A stretch of DNA of 64,000 nucleotides, from contig JAJQGT010000011.1 in the NCBI GenBank assembly GCA_021201135.1, positions 1-64,000 on the forward strand. The letters run 5' to 3'. The position numbers and the translations under genes were made by a program. Below, piece by piece: positions 32,732 to 40,872 of this stretch. Below the pieces are notes generated by a model, which was not told the origin of the DNA, did not search any database, and was given only the letters and a program-made list of their open reading frames with translations. The DNA is from Oscillospiraceae bacterium (lineage in GTDB: Bacteria; Bacillota; Clostridia; Oscillospirales; Ruminococcaceae). The stretch's first letter is position 1. Each line of letters starts with the position of its first letter.

Positions 32732-32811
32732 CAGCACCAAGCACTAGTAGCACTTGGTACTGTTAGCATTCAGTGCTGTCAGCACTTTGTGCTGTTAGCC
32801 CCTTGTGCTGA
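32732..32811. repeat. Five imperfect 16-bp tandem units, each able to form a small hairpin
   Basis: Units at 32732, 32748, 32764, 32780 and 32796 resemble TAGCACTTTGTGCTGT. Each has AGCAC-like and GTGCT-like arms around three bases; AGTAC/GTGCT keeps pairing through a G-U. The last unit lies within the 3' end of ribU and the rest in the ribU-ilvA gap. Confidence 0.75.
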
Positions 32812-33478
32812 ACCAGATTGCGATTCCGAGGGCGCATGCGAGGACACCGATTACAGCTATGTTGATGGCGACGGCTGTTCCCTTCTTGGGTGCGCTTCCC
32901 GAAGATGCGGGCAGAACCTTTGCGTGTCTTAATGCGTTCATTACCGGCTTATAGAGGATGAACGTGAGGCAGGCATTAATCAAGCCCTTGATGAAATTGA
33001 ACGGGAAGAACGCCGGCATCAGCAGAGCCGCCACAGCTTCCCTCGAAACGCCCATATATAGGGGCGTGATGAAGTAGTTCCAGAGGAGCATACAACCGGT
33101 CATGAAGACGACGCCGATGGAGAGCCCAAGAACCGCTCCCGAAACCTTGCGGTTGTACTTATAAATAACGGTTGCCGGAATTACGAACGAGAGCGTTGAA
33201 ATAACGTTCATCAGTGCTCCGATGATTCCGGTTGTGCCGACGGTTGCCATTTCGATGAGTGAAACGATAACGGAGGTTGCGACGGAATACCACGGTCCCA
33301 AAATAAAGCCCTCGAGAGCGATTACGACATCCTTGGCTTCATACTTAAGGAAGCTTACGGACGGGACAAAGGGTATTCTCAATACCAGAGTTACTATGTA
33401 CGCGAGCGCAGAGAAAAGCGCCGCCAGAACAAGCTTTTTAGTGTCGAATTTCTTGCCGGATGTTGACGATGTTGACAT
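32795..33478 (-). CDS. ribU: Riboflavin ECF transporter substrate-binding component
   Basis: RibU is the membrane S-component that binds riboflavin and works with the shared EcfAA'T module. The 227-residue protein has six hydrophobic segments, the helix-1 region VLAALFSALAYIVTLVLRIP, FLKYEAKDVVIALEGFILGP (the family's K-E/D--D-P segment) and LIEMATVGTTGIIGALMN. The SxxSxKK-type N-terminus is charged. No FMN riboswitch is visible upstream, unlike many ribU genes. Confidence 0.9.
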   Translation of the reverse strand: MSTSSTSGKKFDTKKLVLAALFSALAYIVTLVLRIPFVPSVSFLKYEAKDVVIALEGFILGPWYSVATSVIVSLIEMATVGTTGIIGALMNVISTLSFVIPATVIYKYNRKVSGAVLGLSIGVVFMTGCMLLWNYFITPLYMGVSREAVAALLMPAFFPFNFIKGLINACLTFILYKPVMNALRHAKVLPASSGSAPKKGTAVAINIAVIGVLACALGIAIWFSTRG

Positions 33479-33537
33479 ATGTCACCTATATTCTTTCCAT
33501 AATCAAAATACTGTAATGTTCCAATGTAGCAAACTGT

Positions 33538-33567
33538 GCTCTCCCGTAAGAACTCGTACGGGAGAGC
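33538..33567. other. Perfect 11-bp hairpin between efp and ribU
   Basis: GCTCTCCCGTA and TACGGGAGAGC form a perfect stem with an 8-nt loop. No T-run follows on either strand. It may be a terminator-like or RNA-processing hairpin after efp. Confidence 0.5.
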
Positions 33568-33617
33568 CTGGTTACGTTATTGCCGGGTCTATCGGGAAGG
33601 CTTTATGCTCGGAGCCT

Positions 33618-34175
33618 TTAGGCTCTTCCCATGTATTCACCCGTTCTGGTATCGATTCTGATGGTCTCGCCTTCGTTGATGAAGAGCGGAACCTTGATCT
33701 CGGCGCCGGTTTCGAGAGTTGCGGGCTTCTGGGCGTTGGTTGCGGTGTTGCCTGCAAAGCCGGGGTCGGTCTGGGTTACTACGAGGTCTACAAAGAACGG
33801 AGGCTCTACGCCGAATACCTTGCCCTTGTAGGAAAGGATTGTGCAAACCATGTTCTCCTTGACGAACTTGAAGTTGTCGCCAACGTCGTTAGGGCTTACG
33901 GGAATTTGCTCGTAGGTCTCAGCGTCCATGAAGTAGTAGAGCTCACCGTCGGAGTAGGAATACTCCATGTCTCTTCTCTCGATATACGCTGTCGGGAACT
34001 TTGCGGTGGGGTTGTAGGACTTCTCAACAACCGCGCCCGTGAGAACATTCTTTGTCTTTGTTCTGACGAACGCCGCACCCTTGCCGGGCTTGACGTGCTG
34101 GAACTCTATAACCTGCATGACGTTGCCGTCCTCTTCAAAAGTTACACCGTTTCTGAAATCACCTGCTGAAATCAT
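33618..34175 (-). CDS. efp: Translation elongation factor P
   Basis: EF-P rescues ribosomes stalled at polyproline. The 185-residue protein starts [11 protein letters not shown] with GGAGGA upstream. The modified-loop lysine is in KPGKGAAF; three beta-barrel domains follow and the end [10 protein letters not shown] is conserved. A longer reading from 34202 adds nine residues absent from the family. Confidence 0.97.
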   Translation of the reverse strand: MISAGDFRNGVTFEEDGNVMQVIEFQHVKPGKGAAFVRTKTKNVLTGAVVEKSYNPTAKFPTAYIERRDMEYSYSDGELYYFMDAETYEQIPVSPNDVGDNFKFVKENMVCTILSYKGKVFGVEPPFFVDLVVTQTDPGFAGNTATNAQKPATLETGAEIKVPLFINEGETIRIDTRTGEYMGRA

Positions 34176-34237
34176 ATATTGTCCTCCATTTTCTTTCGGC
34201 ATACAATAGCATCCGAAGAATGTCTTTTAGTATTCCT

Positions 34238-34266
34238 ATTTTAACCGATAATCGTGAATAATGCAA
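34238..34266 (-). promoter_or_regulatory. efp promoter
   Basis: Minus-strand TTGCAT (34261-34266), 17-bp spacer, TAAAAT (34238-34243). Confidence 0.6.
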
Positions 34267-34332
34267 GGGGTAATTCGAAATATTAGCTATTTCCAAGCGA
34301 AATATGTGCAATTTGCACCGAATTTTTCACTC

Positions 34333-35400
34333 TCAGAGCACTATAAGCGACTTTTCTGCCTCGGCCATGTCTATGCAACCGTCATTCTTGACGATTACAA
34401 AGTCTTCGATTCTGACTCCGAACTCACCGGGAAGATAAATTCCGGGCTCGTCGGTGACAATCATATTCTCTTTGAGCACAGTTTTACTTGAGGGAGCCGC
34501 CGCCGGAGCTTCGTGAATTTCGAGTCCCACGCCGTGTCCCAAGCTGTGTCCGAATTTATCGCCGTAGCCGGCTTCCGTGATGATGTCACGGGCGACTTTG
34601 TCAACATCGCCTGCGCTTACGCCAGCCTTGATGTGCTTCATAGCTTCAAGCTGAGCCTTGAGAACGACGTTATAGACCTCCGCCATCTTGTCGGTAGGTG
34701 TTCCGACGCAGACAGTACGGGTCATGTCGCTGTGGTAACCGTCGTATGTAGCGCCGTAGTCCATGAGGACGAAGCTGTGCTCGGTGACCTTGGTGTCGCC
34801 GCCAACGCCGTGAGGGCGGGAGGTGTTTGCACCGGTCAGGGCGATGGTCTCGAAGGACAAATCCTCTGCGCCGTTATTCAGCATGTAATAGTCGAGGCAA
34901 AGACCGATTTCTCTCTCGGTGACGCCGACCTTGATGAAGTTCAGGACGTTCTCGAAAGCCTTTTCAGCGATTCTCTGAGCCTTAATCATCTTGTCGATTT
35001 CGTCCTGGGTCTTGACGATTCGAAGCTCGCCGATTGCCTTGCTCAAATCGTTCGAAGAGACAACCTCGGCGGCTGTAATTCTCTCCTTGAAGGCGTTGAG
35101 CTGGGAAACGGTTACATAGTCGCTCTCGATTGCAACGTTCTTCGCACCATGCTTTGTAAGTAACTCGTTAATCTGCTCGAAGAGCTTGCCCTGAAGGATT
35201 ACCTCGGCATCCTTGACGGTCAAAGAAGCTACCTCAAAATATCTTGAGTCGATGATGAGATAAGCCTTATCCTTGAAGGCGACGATGGTGCCGGCGGATG
35301 ATTTCATGCCGGTGAAGTATCTTCTGTTGACGTCCGCAGTGATAAGCGCACAGTCAATGCCTTCGGGCATTACTTCAAACAGTTTTTCAAATTTGCTCAT
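34333..35400 (-). CDS. M24-family Xaa-Pro aminopeptidase/dipeptidase
   Basis: A dimetal peptidase releasing residues next to proline. The 355-residue product has a creatinase-type N-terminal domain (about 1-120) and the pita-bread domain with metal ligands in LMDYGATYDG, HSDMTRT, GHSLGHGVGLEIHE, IVTDEPGIYLPG and GVRIEDFV. Its partner efp lies downstream, a common Clostridia pairing linked by proline biology. It overlaps the next gene upstream by 14 nt. Confidence 0.93.
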   Translation of the reverse strand: MSKFEKLFEVMPEGIDCALITADVNRRYFTGMKSSAGTIVAFKDKAYLIIDSRYFEVASLTVKDAEVILQGKLFEQINELLTKHGAKNVAIESDYVTVSQLNAFKERITAAEVVSSNDLSKAIGELRIVKTQDEIDKMIKAQRIAEKAFENVLNFIKVGVTEREIGLCLDYYMLNNGAEDLSFETIALTGANTSRPHGVGGDTKVTEHSFVLMDYGATYDGYHSDMTRTVCVGTPTDKMAEVYNVVLKAQLEAMKHIKAGVSAGDVDKVARDIITEAGYGDKFGHSLGHGVGLEIHEAPAAAPSSKTVLKENMIVTDEPGIYLPGEFGVRIEDFVIVKNDGCIDMAEAEKSLIVL

Positions 35401-36265
35401 TTGTATTTCCTCCCGATAAATAATTATTATAGACTTGTTTCATGGTGAGCGCATCTTTGTCCTGAGTTCCCGCACTCTCACAGATGAAGGTCGGCGTCAG
35501 GTTGCGCTTGGCGATGAGCTCCATAAGCGGCTCGCACTTGGGACCGTAGGTTGTGTCCTCGAATGTTAAGTGCTTCTTTTCGCCGCCCGGGGTTGTGTAT
35601 TCGATTTTTGAGAAGTGGGAATGGAAGACCTTCAGTCGGTCGCTTCCAAGCTCGTTTTCTATTTTGTCAAGAATCTCCGCAAACGCTTCGCTTGAATTGA
35701 CGGCTCCGAAGGTTCTTGCGTTCAGATGTCCGAAATCGACCGTCGGCAGGAAGGTGTCGTCAAGCTTGCAAAGCGTCAAAACCTCATCAAGAGTTCCGAG
35801 CTGATTTACCTTGCCCATAGTTTCGGGGCAGAAGTGAATGTCTTCGAATCCTTCCGAAATCGCCGCTTGCCTTGCCCGGGAAAGAGTCTCGCATGCAAGC
35901 TCAAGGGCGTATTCTCTTGAGATTTTAGCGCAGGAGCCGGAATGGATTACTATTCTGTCGGCACCTATAAGCCTTGCCGCACGGCAGGACTGCAATATGT
36001 AGTCGATGCTCTTGTCACGCTTCTCGGGCTCGACACTCGACAGCGAGATGAAATAGGGCGAATGAAGCGAGAGCTTTATCCCCCACTTCTCGGCTTCGGA
36101 TCTGAGAGCCAATCCTGTGGCTTCCGTTACTCTGACTCCCTGCCCGCACTGGTATTCGAAGGCATCGAGACCCATTTCACTCAGGTACTTCGGCATATCC
36201 GAGGATTTCTTATATATCTTCGAGAACGCTTCGGAGCTTCCGGCAGGTCCGAATTTAGCTGTCAT
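35387..36265 (-). CDS. TIM-barrel AP-endonuclease-family protein (endonuclease IV-like)
   Basis: The 292-residue product has the xylose-isomerase/endonuclease IV barrel signature: LSLHSPYFISL, RIVIHSGSC, ICPETMGK-type metal glutamate (HFCPETMGK), TVDFGHLNA and FHSHFSKIEYT. These give the histidine, glutamate and aspartate ligands of the trinuclear zinc site, so an AP-endonuclease (Nfo) role is likely; a sugar isomerase is the alternative. Its start overlaps yqeG by 4 nt. Confidence 0.8.
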   Translation of the reverse strand: MTAKFGPAGSSEAFSKIYKKSSDMPKYLSEMGLDAFEYQCGQGVRVTEATGLALRSEAEKWGIKLSLHSPYFISLSSVEPEKRDKSIDYILQSCRAARLIGADRIVIHSGSCAKISREYALELACETLSRARQAAISEGFEDIHFCPETMGKVNQLGTLDEVLTLCKLDDTFLPTVDFGHLNARTFGAVNSSEAFAEILDKIENELGSDRLKVFHSHFSKIEYTTPGGEKKHLTFEDTTYGPKCEPLMELIAKRNLTPTFICESAGTQDKDALTMKQVYNNYLSGGNTNEQI

Positions 36266-36756
36266 TTAAGTGCCCTCTCTTTCTTTGGTAGTAAAGGCTT
36301 TTCGAGGGTTCTTTTTACTCTGAACCAGAAGCCGGTTTCGTAGACGATGGGAAACGTGAAAATACAACGGATTCCGTGGAGATTTGAGCCGAGGACATCG
36401 GTGTAAATCTGGTCTCCGACCGTGGCGACCTCTTTCTTCGACAATCCAAGGTGCTCGACAGCCTCGCGATAGCCTTTGCCGAGGGGCTTACCGGCATCGC
36501 AGACGAAATCCAAGCCAAGAGACTCCGAAAACGGCTTTACACGCTCATAATGATTATTCGACATTATAAGCATTGACAAACCCTCAGCTTTCATGCCCTC
36601 GAGCCACTGCCCTATTCTTTCGTTCGGAATCGGATTGTTGTGGGTCGTCAGGGTATTGTCCAGATCCAGAATCAGAGCCTTTATATTTTCCTGCTTCAGA
36701 AAGCCGATGTCGATATCGGCGATGGAATTAAAAACGTATTTCGGCTTGAAAAGCAT
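36262..36756 (-). CDS. yqeG: YqeG-family HAD-IIIA phosphatase
   Basis: A small haloacid-dehalogenase phosphatase, usual length (164 residues). It shows the nucleophile motif LILDLDNTLTTH, MSNNHYERV, and KPLGKGYREAV with VGDQIYTDVLGSN, which ends with the metal aspartates. In B. subtilis the homologue lies near yqeH; the substrate is unknown. TTGGAGGA upstream overlaps the T-run of the rpsU terminator. Confidence 0.9.
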   Translation of the reverse strand: MLFKPKYVFNSIADIDIGFLKQENIKALILDLDNTLTTHNNPIPNERIGQWLEGMKAEGLSMLIMSNNHYERVKPFSESLGLDFVCDAGKPLGKGYREAVEHLGLSKKEVATVGDQIYTDVLGSNLHGIRCIFTFPIVYETGFWFRVKRTLEKPLLPKKERALK

Positions 36757-36764
36757 TTTTCCTC

Positions 36765-36814
36765 CAAAAAAACAAAGGCGAACAGTCCGACGATATCGCC
36801 GTCTGCTCGCCTTT
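36765..36814 (-). terminator. Terminator of rpsU
   Basis: On the minus strand AAAGGCGAGCAG and CTGTTCGCCTTT form a long stem, followed by TTTTTTT; it lies 14 nt past the rpsU stop and just before yqeG. Confidence 0.85.
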
Positions 36815-36827
36815 GATTTTAAGTTAA

Positions 36828-37001
36828 TCAGTACTTACGCTTACGAGCAGCTTCCGACTTCTTCTTACGCTTTACAGAAGGCTTTTCGTAGTGTTCTCTT
36901 TTGCGTACCTCGGCGATAACACCGTCACGAGCGCAAGATCTCTTAAAGCGCTTAAGGGCGGTATCCAATGATTCGTTTTTGCCGACGTGTATTTCTGCCA
37001 T
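36828..37001 (-). CDS. rpsU: 30S ribosomal protein S21
   Basis: A 57-residue basic protein of the small subunit. It starts [20 protein letters not shown] and has the typical [20 protein letters not shown] and the Lys/Arg-rich tail [21 protein letters not shown] precedes the ATG by about 7 nt. The gene is too short for many ORF callers. It has its own promoter and terminator. Confidence 0.96.
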   Translation of the reverse strand: MAEIHVGKNESLDTALKRFKRSCARDGVIAEVRKREHYEKPSVKRKKKSEAARKRKY

Positions 37002-37091
37002 TTTTGTTCCCTCCCTTTGTCACTGGGACAGAGGATTTATGCGGTCATAGCTGATACAGTTATACCACTTTCGCACAATGCGACTAAGTAC

Positions 37092-37120
37092 ATTATAGAA
37101 CAAACGAGAATAGAAGTCAA
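37092..37120 (-). promoter_or_regulatory. rpsU promoter
   Basis: Minus-strand TTGACT (37115-37120), 17-bp spacer, TATAAT (37092-37097), just downstream of leuS. Confidence 0.85.
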
Positions 37121-37143
37121 GAGAAATTTGCAACTTTCAGAAA

Positions 37144-39549
37144 TTATTTTGCTACGATGTTGACGAGTTTGCCCTTGACGTAGATTTCCTTGACGATTGT
37201 CTTGCCTGCCAGTTCTGCCACTATCTTGTCCATGCCCTTGACCTGCGACAAAACTTCCTCTTGCGTGGCTTCGGTCTGAACCATAGCTTTGTCCTTAATC
37301 TTGCCGTTAATCTGAACGGCGATTTCGACTTCCGAATCCTTGCAGAGGGCTTCGTCATAGGTGCACCACTTGGCATCATGGATATAGCCGCCGAAGTTGC
37401 AATTCAAGTACATCTCCTCGGTAATATGAGGAGCGAACGGATAAAGCATGATGAGGAAATCTCTCAGCTCGGCACGGTTGATTGAGCCTGCCGCCGCAAA
37501 GTCGTTAAGAATCGTCATCATAGCGGCGATTGCAGTGTTATATTTCATCGTGTCGATGTCGCCACTGACCTTCTTGATGAGCTTGTGCATCTTCGAAGTG
37601 AATTCGGGACGATAGCTGTCGCCGTCGATAAGGGTGTCCTGCAACGCCCAGACTCTTTCTAAGAATCTCTTGCATCCACGGATGCTCGACTCGCTCCAGG
37701 GAGCCGCCTTTTCGTAGTCGCCCATGAAGAGGGTGTAAACTCTTAAGACATCTGCACCGTACTCGTTGATTACGTCGAGCGGGTCGACAACGTTGCCCTT
37801 TGATTTACTCATCTTCTCGCCGTCAAGACCTAAGACCAAGCCCTGAGCTGTACGCTTGATATACGGCTCGGAGGTGTTTACGGCTCCGATGTCATAGAGG
37901 AACTTATGCCAGAATCTTGAATAAATCAGGTGGCGGGTGACGTGCTCCATGCCGCCGTTATACCAGTCGACAGGCATCCAGTAGTCGAGTGCTTCCTTCG
38001 AAGCAAGTGCCTCGCTGTTATGCGGGTCGCAATAGCGGAGATAGTACCACGACGAACCTGCCCACTGAGGCATGGTGTCGGTTTCTCTCTTTGCGGGACG
38101 TCCACACTTAGGACATGTGCAATTTACGAAGCTGTCAATCTTGGCAAGCGGGCTTTCGCCGTCGGATCCGGGAACGAAGTTCTCGACTTCCGGGAGCTTG
38201 AGAGGAAGCTCTTCGTAAGGAACGGCAACCATTCCGCAGTGCTCGCAGTATACAATCGGGATAGGCTCGCCCCAGTAACGCTGACGGTTGAACGCCCAGT
38301 CCTTCATCTTGTACTGAACGCCCTTCTCACCCACGCCCTTCTGTTCGAGGACTTCTATCATCTTTTCGATGGAATCCTTCTTGTTCGTAAGACCGTTGAG
38401 CTCACCCGAGTTGACCATCTCGCCGTCGCCGGTGTAGGCTTCCTTCGAGATATCGCCGCCCTTGATGACTTCGATTATGTCGATGCCGAACTTCTTGGCA
38501 AACTCATAGTCTCTCTGGTCATGTGCGGGAACCGCCATGATTGCGCCGGTGCCGTAGCCCATCATTACATAATCGGATATGTAGACGGGGATTTCGGTGC
38601 CATTTACGGGATTGATTGCGCTTATGCCCTCAAGCTTGACGCCGGTCTTGTCCTTGACGAGCTGGGTTCTTTCGAACTCGGTCTTCTTGGCACACTCGTC
38701 ACGATAGGTCTTGACAGCGTCGAAGTTGGTGATCTTGTCTGCGTACTGGTCGATAATCGGGTGCTCGGGTGCCATTACCATGAAGGTGACGCCATAGAGG
38801 GTGTCGGGTCTGGTGGTGTATATTCTTAGTTTCTCAGGAATATTCTTAAGTTCAAAATTGACGAAGGCACCTGTCGACTTGCCGATCCAGTTCTGCTGTT
38901 GAAGCTTGATGTTCGGGAGATAATCCACTTCCTCAAGTCCCTCAAGAAGCTTGTCGCAATAGTCGGTAATTCTTAGGTACCAGACATCCTTCGGCTTCTG
39001 GATTACGTCGCTGTGGCAGACGTCGCACTTGCCGCCCTGGGAGTCCTCGTTCGAGAGAACAACCTTACAGCTCGGGCAATAGTTGACGAGGGTCTTGTCT
39101 CTGAAAGCAAGACCGTTTTCGAACATCTTGAGGAATATCCACTGTGTCCACTTGTAGTAGTCCTCGTCGGTGGTGTCGACGGTACGGGACCAGTCGAAGG
39201 AGAAGCCGACTTTCTTTAACTGTTCGGAGAAGTGGTGGATATTCTGGTCGGTGGAGATTCTCGGATGGACGCCGGTTTTGATGGCGTAGTTCTCAGCCGG
39301 AAGTCCGAAGGCGTCGAAGCCTATCGGGAAGAGGACATTATAGCCCTCGAGCCTCTTCTTGCGGCAGACAACCTCAAGACCGGAAAAAGCCTTGACATGT
39401 CCGACGTGAAGTCCTGCTCCCGAAGGATAAGGGAACTCGACGAGGGCATAAAACTTCTTCTTCGAATGGTCTATCTTAGCATCGAAGGTGTGGTTTTCTT
39501 CCCAATAATCCTGCCATTTTTTCTCGACAGCCGCGAAATCATATTTCAT
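37144..39549 (-). CDS. leuS: Leucyl-tRNA synthetase
   Basis: Class I synthetase for leucine with an editing domain. The 801-residue protein has the HIGH-type motif GLHVGHVKAF, the connective peptide editing region TTRPDTLYGVTFMVMAPEHP, KMSKS (EKMSKSKGN) and a zinc knuckle. AAGGA precedes the ATG. No T-box leader fits in the 60-nt gap from rsfS, so it is probably cotranscribed with the upstream genes. Confidence 0.97.
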   Translation of the reverse strand: MKYDFAAVEKKWQDYWEENHTFDAKIDHSKKKFYALVEFPYPSGAGLHVGHVKAFSGLEVVCRKKRLEGYNVLFPIGFDAFGLPAENYAIKTGVHPRISTDQNIHHFSEQLKKVGFSFDWSRTVDTTDEDYYKWTQWIFLKMFENGLAFRDKTLVNYCPSCKVVLSNEDSQGGKCDVCHSDVIQKPKDVWYLRITDYCDKLLEGLEEVDYLPNIKLQQQNWIGKSTGAFVNFELKNIPEKLRIYTTRPDTLYGVTFMVMAPEHPIIDQYADKITNFDAVKTYRDECAKKTEFERTQLVKDKTGVKLEGISAINPVNGTEIPVYISDYVMMGYGTGAIMAVPAHDQRDYEFAKKFGIDIIEVIKGGDISKEAYTGDGEMVNSGELNGLTNKKDSIEKMIEVLEQKGVGEKGVQYKMKDWAFNRQRYWGEPIPIVYCEHCGMVAVPYEELPLKLPEVENFVPGSDGESPLAKIDSFVNCTCPKCGRPAKRETDTMPQWAGSSWYYLRYCDPHNSEALASKEALDYWMPVDWYNGGMEHVTRHLIYSRFWHKFLYDIGAVNTSEPYIKRTAQGLVLGLDGEKMSKSKGNVVDPLDVINEYGADVLRVYTLFMGDYEKAAPWSESSIRGCKRFLERVWALQDTLIDGDSYRPEFTSKMHKLIKKVSGDIDTMKYNTAIAAMMTILNDFAAAGSINRAELRDFLIMLYPFAPHITEEMYLNCNFGGYIHDAKWCTYDEALCKDSEVEIAVQINGKIKDKAMVQTEATQEEVLSQVKGMDKIVAELAGKTIVKEIYVKGKLVNIVAK

Positions 39550-39608
39550 GTGTATCAGTCCTTATAATTTACTTGGGTGACCCTTTTGTTAATCTACTGC
39601 GCTATATT

Positions 39609-39962
39609 TTAGCACAGCATTTCCGATATGTCAATAACTTCGCCGTCGCTCCAGAGCTTTTCGAGCGAATATTGCACACGGGTATCTTTACAAAAGACGT
39701 GAACGATAATATCGCCGAAGTCCATAGCTATCCAGCTTGCGCCGTCGACGCCCTCGATGTGGTCGGGCTTTACTCCGAGCTCGCCAAGCTTGAATTCCGT
39801 CTCGTCGGCAAGAGCCTTGGTGTGGGTTGTCGAAGTGCCGCCGGCGATAACGAAGTAATCAGCTATTATCGTCAGGTCGGTTATCTTGATTACCCGGATG
39901 TCCTCAGCTTTCTTTGAGTCGAGTGCTTTTACGATTGCCGTGATTTTTTCTTGTTCTGTCAT
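39609..39962 (-). CDS. rsfS: Ribosomal silencing factor RsfS
   Basis: RsfS binds ribosomal protein L14 and blocks subunit joining in starvation. The 117-residue product has the DUF143/Iojap core: KADIRVIKITDLTIIADYFVIAGG-type segment, ALADETEFKLGELGVKPDHIEGVDGASWIAMDFGDIIVHVF. It lies between the LCP-like gene and leuS, in the usual nadD-yqeK-LCP-rsfS cluster. Confidence 0.95.
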   Translation of the reverse strand: MTEQEKITAIVKALDSKKAEDIRVIKITDLTIIADYFVIAGGTSTTHTKALADETEFKLGELGVKPDHIEGVDGASWIAMDFGDIIVHVFCKDTRVQYSLEKLWSDGEVIDISEMLC

Positions 39963-39973
39963 TTCTGTCTCCT

Positions 39974-40837
39974 TTACCTTGAATTTTCTGTTGTTATCAA
40001 ATTGATATTAATGTTCTTTGTATTTGTCTCGTTCAGGAGATTTATAAGCTCTATAATCTCGCTGACGGTCATGTCGGTTTCGACATGATTTACCAGCAAA
40101 TCTATTGTGAGGCTTACCCACTCGACTGCACCTTTTTCCTTCAAAGTCGAGATAAACGAGATGAGAAGTTGGTGATAGGCATCAATTCTGTCCGCATCTC
40201 CGTCGGTATATGAGTCGCTGTCCGAAAGGATAATTTTTGCAACACTCCCCATCACGGTTCTTTCGCCCTTACTGATTATATTTTCGCCGATTTTCAGCTC
40301 TTTGTCAAGAGTCAGTTTCACTCCGCCGAGAAGATTTACAGAATCTGCAACGGTTTCCGTGCTCACAGACATGCTTCCGTCAATGCGCAAATTTAGCGCC
40401 ATCGAGACTATTTCCGTATAAACTTCGGTTTCGTATGCTTCAGCAAGTGTCCCTTCAAAGCCTCCGCAGGATACGAGAGTATCAGACGGGATATCTGAGA
40501 TGTCGAGAGTGTGCTTGTCCTCGTCGAAAGTGAGAATGTGGATTCGGCAAAGTTCTTCTTCATCTGTTACCGACAAGAGAATATTTCGCTTGGTGGTGGC
40601 GGGCTCATAGGAGTAGCCCTGAAGCTCATAGCTTGGGCTTTCAGGTGTTATAGCTCGCAATGCCACAAGCTTTTTTGCATATGCCGCAGTGCCGCTTAAG
40701 ACCATATAGGTCGCCGCCGCTGTTATGATGCAAGCTATTGTCATCATCAGGGGAAGCTTTTCCCCACGGTGGAACTTAAGCCTCGGGCGTTCTTCTCTTT
40801 CGAATTTAGAAAGTATTTTCTTCAATCGCTCTTTCAT
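39974..40837 (-). CDS. Degenerate LytR-CpsA-Psr (LCP) family membrane protein
   Basis: LCP enzymes attach wall polymers to peptidoglycan. The 287-residue protein has a basic cytoplasmic N-terminus, a transmembrane helix (about 29-52) and an extracellular domain with the LCP layout, including LLGGVKLTLDKEL. The lipid-phosphate-binding arginines look lost: the usual SIPRDT reads DIPSDT (115-120) and the RSDT region reads ELCRIHI. It may therefore be a non-catalytic member. The position between nadD-yqeK and rsfS is where an LCP gene sits in many Clostridia. Confidence 0.7.
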   Translation of the reverse strand: MKERLKKILSKFEREERPRLKFHRGEKLPLMMTIACIITAAATYMVLSGTAAYAKKLVALRAITPESPSYELQGYSYEPATTKRNILLSVTDEEELCRIHILTFDEDKHTLDISDIPSDTLVSCGGFEGTLAEAYETEVYTEIVSMALNLRIDGSMSVSTETVADSVNLLGGVKLTLDKELKIGENIISKGERTVMGSVAKIILSDSDSYTDGDADRIDAYHQLLISFISTLKEKGAVEWVSLTIDLLVNHVETDMTVSEIIELINLLNETNTKNININLITTENSR

Positions 40838-40872
40838 AGCTTACTACAAAAGGGCGTTGAATCCTTTGGTTC

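Noticed and set aside
32732-32811. CRISPR array
   Set aside because: The 16-bp units are contiguous with no spacers, and no cas gene is nearby.
33479-33617. FMN riboswitch before ribU
   Set aside because: No FMN aptamer core motifs are visible in the 139-nt region.
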